Of a DNA stretch of 64,000 bases, positions 60,425 through 64,000 are shown one piece after another. The stretch's first letter is position 1. Every line of letters begins with the position of its first letter. A model generated the notes under the pieces. That model did no database searches. It had not been told where the DNA came from and saw only the letters and a program-made list of their open reading frames with translations. Made by a program: the position numbers and the translations under genes. Source of the DNA: Kosakonia sp. H02. Its GTDB lineage: Bacteria; Pseudomonadota; Gammaproteobacteria; Enterobacterales; Enterobacteriaceae. The stretch covers positions 558,001 through 622,000 of the forward strand of contig CP131915.1 of the NCBI GenBank assembly GCA_030704225.1. The letters run 5' to 3'.

Positions 60425-60511
60425 AGAGGCATCCCGGCCTGAAAAAGGCCGGGATGAAACTTGCTTACGCAAGAAGCACTTAAAATTCGTACATCAGGGA
60501 ATCTGATGTAA
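60425..60511 (-). ncRNA. dsrA: DsrA small regulatory RNA
   Basis: On the reverse strand between yodD and yedP, the place of E. coli dsrA, about 87 nt as there. Stem I (ACATCAG / CTGATGT), the rpoS antisense stretch with CGAATTTTAAGTGCTTCTTG, a middle stem with GCAAGTTTCATCC, and a Rho-independent hairpin ATCCCGGCCT / AGGCCGGGAT are visible. DsrA pairs with the rpoS leader through Hfq to promote translation, and with hns to repress it. Relative to my recollection of E. coli, stem I is a perfect 7-bp helix and the U-run of the linker is shorter. The 3' end overlaps the yodD stop region. Confidence 0.9.
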
Positions 60512-60516
60512 GAACC

Positions 60517-60545
60517 ACTCTATCGACTATGTATTGCAATGACAA
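60517..60545 (-). promoter_or_regulatory. dsrA promoter
   Basis: On the reverse strand TTGTCA (60545-60540), a 17-base spacer and TAGAGT (60522-60517), which puts the start about six bases on, at the 5' end of DsrA. The elements fit sigma-70. In E. coli this promoter is induced by cold. Confidence 0.65.
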
Positions 60546-60642
60546 GATATATCCATAATACAAATATTTAGCATGCATATAGTATTCATATGAATACAGT
60601 TAACCTGCATTGTTTTCCCTTCTGGATGTAAAGGAGCCGAAT

Positions 60643-61473
60643 ATGCCGAGCCTGGACGACCCGTTACTGATTTTTACCGATGTCGATGGCACCTTGCTGG
60701 ATAGCCACACGGGTGAATGGCAGGCCGCTGCTGGCTGGCTTACCCGTCTGCGCGAGCGGCAGATCCCGGTCATTTTATGCAGCAGCAAAACGGCTGCCGA
60801 GATGCTTGCGCTGCAAAAAATCTTGCAGTTGCAGGGGTTGCCGTTTATCGCGGAAAACGGCGCGGTGATCCAGCTTGCCGAAGAGTGGCAGGACAACGAG
60901 CACTATCCGCGCATTATGACCGGTGCGCCTCATAGCGAAATCACCCAGGTTCTTACCCAGTTACGTAAAAAGTACGACTGGAAATTCACCACGTTTGATG
61001 AACTCGACGAACATGTGCTGGCGGAAGTGACCGGCCTGCCGCTGGTGCAAGCGAGCCTTGCTAAGTTGCAGGAAGCGTCGGAAACGCTGATTTGGCGCGA
61101 TAACGATGCGCAGATGGCGGCCTTTGATGAAGCGCTCTCCCGATTAGGCCTGCGGTTTGTACAGGGCGCGCGGTTCTGGCATGTGCTGGATGAGCGCGGC
61201 GGAAAAGATCAGGCGGTAAACTGGCTGACCCGGCAATATCGCCATTATCAGGGCAAACGCGCCTTGACGGTGGGACTGGGCGACGGTCCGAACGATGCTC
61301 CCCTGCTGGATAGCGTGGATTACGCGATTGTGGTGCGAGGCCTTAACCGCGAAGGCGTTCAGCTACGTCAGGATAAGCCTGAGCGGGTGTACCATACCGA
61401 GCTGGAAGGCGCGGCGGGCTGGCGCGAAGGGTTGGATCATCTGTTCGGGGTTTCATCGGCGGCGCAAACCTGA
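60643..61473 (+). CDS. yedP: YedP (MpgP), mannosyl-3-phosphoglycerate phosphatase-like HAD hydrolase
   Basis: A 276-residue HAD-superfamily phosphatase of the Cof/MPGP type. Motif I is FTDVDGTLLDS at about residues 10-20 with the nucleophile Asp, motif II includes ILCSSKT, and motif IV is GLGDGPNDAPLL. E. coli YedP dephosphorylates mannosyl-3-phosphoglycerate in vitro; the natural substrate is unclear. The ATG at 60643 follows AAGGAG by six bases; a TTG at 60610 is not supported. The 3' end overlaps that of dgcQ by 37 bases tail to tail. Confidence 0.92.
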   Translation: MPSLDDPLLIFTDVDGTLLDSHTGEWQAAAGWLTRLRERQIPVILCSSKTAAEMLALQKILQLQGLPFIAENGAVIQLAEEWQDNEHYPRIMTGAPHSEITQVLTQLRKKYDWKFTTFDELDEHVLAEVTGLPLVQASLAKLQEASETLIWRDNDAQMAAFDEALSRLGLRFVQGARFWHVLDERGGKDQAVNWLTRQYRHYQGKRALTVGLGDGPNDAPLLDSVDYAIVVRGLNREGVQLRQDKPERVYHTELEGAAGWREGLDHLFGVSSAAQT

Positions 61474-63146
61474 TTGCGCCCGTTGTTTTTCGCCCGGTAT
61501 AAACGGCGGTCAGCGACCGATTGCAGATGTTCAAAATCGTAATTGTTCTCTCCAAAGGCATCGCTGACGCCGAATGAGGCGCTGATACGCATCGTCGTAT
61601 GCTTGTGGATCAAAATCTCTTTGCCACCGATGCGCTGGCGAATGTGTTCGGCAATCTGGGTTGCCTGTTCCAGCGTGCTGCCCGGTAACAAAATACAAAA
61701 CTCCTCCCCACCGACGCGTCCGGCCACATCCTGCTCGCCGAGAGTGCCAGAGATAAGCCCGGCAGTATGCGATAACACCCGATCGCCGGCCTGGTGGCCG
61801 AAGCGGTCATTGACGCTTTTGAAATGATCCAGATCGACCTGAATAACCGCAAAGGGCAGTTTTTGTGCCCGCGCGAGTTGCGACAGCGCTTTCGCTCGTT
61901 CAAACAGTGCGCCACGGTTGCACAGGCGTGTAAGCGGGTCGTACCACGCCTGCCATTGCAGAGTGCTTTGCATGCTGTACATGTTTTTGACCATCCGGCG
62001 GATAACGCCCCAGGCGACGACCAGCATCGCCATAAACAGCAGCCACAGTACCGCCATCACAATGCTGATACGGCCAAAATCCCCGGTTATGCCTTCGCGC
62101 AGGGTATGGATGCGCAGCAACGTGCCGCCAAAATGTTTCAGCTTTTGCCAACTGACATAACGCGAGCCAAGCCGCAGCCCGCCGAGGGTATCCTGTGCCA
62201 TTTGCGCGTCGAGCAAGGCGCGCTCTTTAGACGTAAACGTGCCTTCCACCGCATCGGTCGGTAACGTGCTGGTGAGCAGCCTGAAGTTGATATCGTAGAG
62301 TTGATATTCGCCCCGCTCCTGCCCGTGCGCGCCCTGCCGGGCGCTGGTCAATAACAGATTGATGGCATCGACCGGGAAGCTCATCACCAGCACGCCAAAC
62401 CAGTAGCCGTGATAATCAAGCGGCACGCTGGCCGTGACGTTGCTCCCGCTCGCGCTTTCCGGGGCCGAATCGGCAAACCAGCGCACACCACGGGCACGAT
62501 TTTCCTGAAGTTGTTGCCCGCTAAACCACGGGCGCATCAGTAAGTGATAGTACGTCGGGACAATCGCCTGTTCGTTGCTGACGGTGTCGGTGGTAATGAA
62601 AAAACCGGCACGCGAGACGTACCAGGCGCGGCGCGGCAGCATCAGGGCGTGGGAAGAGAGACGGAACAGGTAACCCAGTTCAATGGCGGCGGTCAGTTCA
62701 TTGTGCAGGTCGTCATTATCGCGGTTGAGCAACCTGGTTTGCGTGACGAAATAGTCAGAGACGCCGTAAACAGGCAGCGTTCTGGCGTTATCCACGCCGA
62801 TTTGCCACTGCGGCAGCGCACGCTTTTGTTCAAACTCTTCGCTCCGTTTCTTCAGGATGTTCAAACCCAGCGGCGTTTGCAGCGCGGCCTCCATCGTATG
62901 GCGGAAAAAGAGCAGCCTGCCGATGCCGACCTGCATTTGCATATCCAGCGCGTTGCTGACATTTTCCAGCGCACTGCGCTGACTGGTGGCATAGGCACCC
63001 TCCAGCACAATCACTTCACGCCAGGTGAGCACCGTCGAGGTGACCATAACGATGACAAAACAGAGGTTCACCACCCATGTCGGATTGAAATAGCGCTTGC
63101 CGTGGTGATGAGGCCCGGACACGTTTACGACACTGGACTGCCGCAC
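61437..63146 (-). CDS. dgcQ: DgcQ (YedQ), membrane diguanylate cyclase
   Basis: A 569-residue inner-membrane enzyme that makes c-di-GMP. One helix lies at about 25-45, a periplasmic CHASE7-type sensor domain follows to about 355, a second helix is at about 360-382, and the GGDEF domain fills 400-560. The active motif is GGEEF at residues 479-483. The product-inhibition site, RxxD five residues upstream, reads GEQD (470-473), so Arg is replaced by Gly. In E. coli DgcQ affects cellulose production and motility. It converges on yedP with a 37-base overlap. Confidence 0.94.
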   Translation of the reverse strand: MRQSSVVNVSGPHHHGKRYFNPTWVVNLCFVIVMVTSTVLTWREVIVLEGAYATSQRSALENVSNALDMQMQVGIGRLLFFRHTMEAALQTPLGLNILKKRSEEFEQKRALPQWQIGVDNARTLPVYGVSDYFVTQTRLLNRDNDDLHNELTAAIELGYLFRLSSHALMLPRRAWYVSRAGFFITTDTVSNEQAIVPTYYHLLMRPWFSGQQLQENRARGVRWFADSAPESASGSNVTASVPLDYHGYWFGVLVMSFPVDAINLLLTSARQGAHGQERGEYQLYDINFRLLTSTLPTDAVEGTFTSKERALLDAQMAQDTLGGLRLGSRYVSWQKLKHFGGTLLRIHTLREGITGDFGRISIVMAVLWLLFMAMLVVAWGVIRRMVKNMYSMQSTLQWQAWYDPLTRLCNRGALFERAKALSQLARAQKLPFAVIQVDLDHFKSVNDRFGHQAGDRVLSHTAGLISGTLGEQDVAGRVGGEEFCILLPGSTLEQATQIAEHIRQRIGGKEILIHKHTTMRISASFGVSDAFGENNYDFEHLQSVADRRLYRAKNNGRNQVCAADETPNR

Positions 63147-63220
63147 AGTGGCTCCCTGATAAGTTATGGTTTGCTGTTTTGGTCACGCGCCTGAATCCGT
63201 GCGGCGGTTGTTTGCAAGAA

Positions 63221-63245
63221 AAACGCCCAGCAAAGCCGGGCGTTT
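63221..63245 (-). terminator. yodC terminator
   Basis: Perfect 8-bp stem AAACGCCC / GGGCGTTT with a nine-base loop; on the reverse strand it is followed by a T run (TTTTTC) just after the yodC stop. Confidence 0.85.
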
Positions 63246-63251
63246 CGATGG

Positions 63252-63434
63252 TTATGCTTGTTCGTGAATTATCCGCCCGTCGCCAGGCATCAGTTCATCT
63301 TCACGAAAGGCTTCCCGTTTGACCCCATAGCCGTCATACCACCGACACTCCACCATACCGCTGGCGTAACCAGTGACAATCATGCGCGGACCACCATTTT
63401 TAGCCTGAACTTCATCGCTGACCACAAAGACCAT
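63252..63434 (-). CDS. yodC: YodC, DUF2158 small protein
   Basis: A 60-residue protein with GGPRMIVTGYASGMVECRWY at its core, a family signature, matching E. coli YodC. It is probably a small beta-fold protein; function unknown. The ATG at 63434 follows a perfect AGGAGG. It lies between dgcQ and yedI on the same strand and has its own terminator. Confidence 0.93.
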   Translation of the reverse strand: MVFVVSDEVQAKNGGPRMIVTGYASGMVECRWYDGYGVKREAFREDELMPGDGRIIHEQA

Positions 63435-63512
63435 TACTGCCTCCTGTAGCAGGGTGAAACTTTTTCACCTTAGACGAAGTTTGTTTACTTTGCGTAATGC
63501 GAACGGGAGATT

Positions 63513-64000
63513 TTATGCTTCCTTGCCGCGTAAACGCGCAATCCCTTTCACGATGGCCACCACAATCGCGCCGATAATAAAGCCGATCAGCAAGTTAGCC
63601 ACCATCGGCGTTAACGCTTGCAGCAGCGCATTTTGCGTGCCGGCAAAATGTTCAATGGCGTGATGTAACGGCGCAATGCCGTGGACCACAATCCCGCCGC
63701 CCACCAGAAACATCGCCAGCGTCCCGACGACCGAGAGGATCTTCATTAGCCACGGGGCAATAATTAACAGCCCTTTTCCCAGCCCCTGCGCCAGCGCGCC
63801 GTTCTTCTCCACCAGCCAGTAACCCATATCGTCAAGCTTGACGATAATGCCCACCAGGCCATAAACGCCGATGGTCACCAGCAGCGCAATGCCGGAGAGG
63901 ATCAGCACCTGGTTGAGCAGCGGCGCGTCGGCAACGATGCCGAGCGTAATGGCGACAATCTCCGCCGACAGAATGAAGTCTGTGCGTATTGCGCCTTTGA
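63513..64000 (-). CDS. yedI: YedI, DUF808 inner-membrane protein (3' part only)
   Basis: The C-terminal 162 or so residues of a polytopic membrane protein; the frame is open to the right edge, so the start lies beyond base 64000. Blocks GAIRTDFILSAEIVAITLG, LVGGGIVVHGIAPLHHAIEH and the basic end RLRGKEA match E. coli YedI, about 305 residues. Several helices are visible. The function is unknown. Confidence 0.93.
   Translation of the reverse strand, partial: KGAIRTDFILSAEIVAITLGIVADAPLLNQVLILSGIALLVTIGVYGLVGIIVKLDDMGYWLVEKNGALAQGLGKGLLIIAPWLMKILSVVGTLAMFLVGGGIVVHGIAPLHHAIEHFAGTQNALLQALTPMVANLLIGFIIGAIVVAIVKGIARLRGKEA

Overview
The window is chromosomal core sequence from a gamma-proteobacterium of the family Enterobacteriaceae. 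Almost every gene has a close Escherichia coli counterpart in the same local order (sapABCDF-fabI-yciW-rnb-pdeR-yciZ-yciT-osmB; yciH-pyrF-lapBA-pgpB; ribA; acnA; cysB-topA; sohB; btuR-rluB-yciO-rnm; trp operon; ompW-yciCBA-tonB; fli genes-rcsA-dsrA). Local differences from E. coli and the flagellin start MAVINTNTLS suggest an Enterobacter/Kosakonia/Klebsiella-like genome; this genus call rests on remembered gene content only. I see no tRNA, rRNA, CRISPR array, insertion sequence or prophage.

Left arm (1-42927). It opens inside sapA and runs through the Sap peptide ABC transporter, enoyl-ACP reductase FabI, RNase II, the c-di-GMP protein PdeR, YciT and OsmB. Next come a reverse-strand block for LPS control, pyrimidine and lipid metabolism (lapAB, pyrF, pgpB), GTP cyclohydrolase II, aconitase A and three tiny genes (ymiC, yciX, ymiA). 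These are followed by CysB and topoisomerase I, sohB, cobalamin adenosyltransferase, RluB and the complete attenuated trp operon (trpL, E, GD, CF, B, A). OmpW, a Cys-cluster protein, YciC/B/A, TonB, YciI, an EmrE-type exporter and YciY lead to clsA, which is cut off after 206 codons.

Right arm (42928-64000). It begins with the first 42 codons of the flagellin gene fliC on the reverse strand, with an intact sigma-28 promoter. Then come fliDST, yedDEF, fliE, the fliFGHIJK and fliLMNOPQR operons (basal body, switch, export gate and export ATPase), the capsule regulator rcsA, dsrB, yodD, the small RNA dsrA, yedP, the diguanylate cyclase dgcQ, yodC and a partial yedI.

The outstanding feature is the join at about 42927/42928. 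In E. coli the clsA and fliC loci lie far apart on opposite sides of the replication terminus. Here the 5' part of clsA abuts the 5' part of fliC, so both genes are broken. Gene directions on the two sides are exactly those expected from one inversion with breakpoints inside clsA and fliC. A matS-like terminus-domain site in trpE agrees with a terminus location. An assembly chimera is the main alternative and cannot be excluded from sequence alone.
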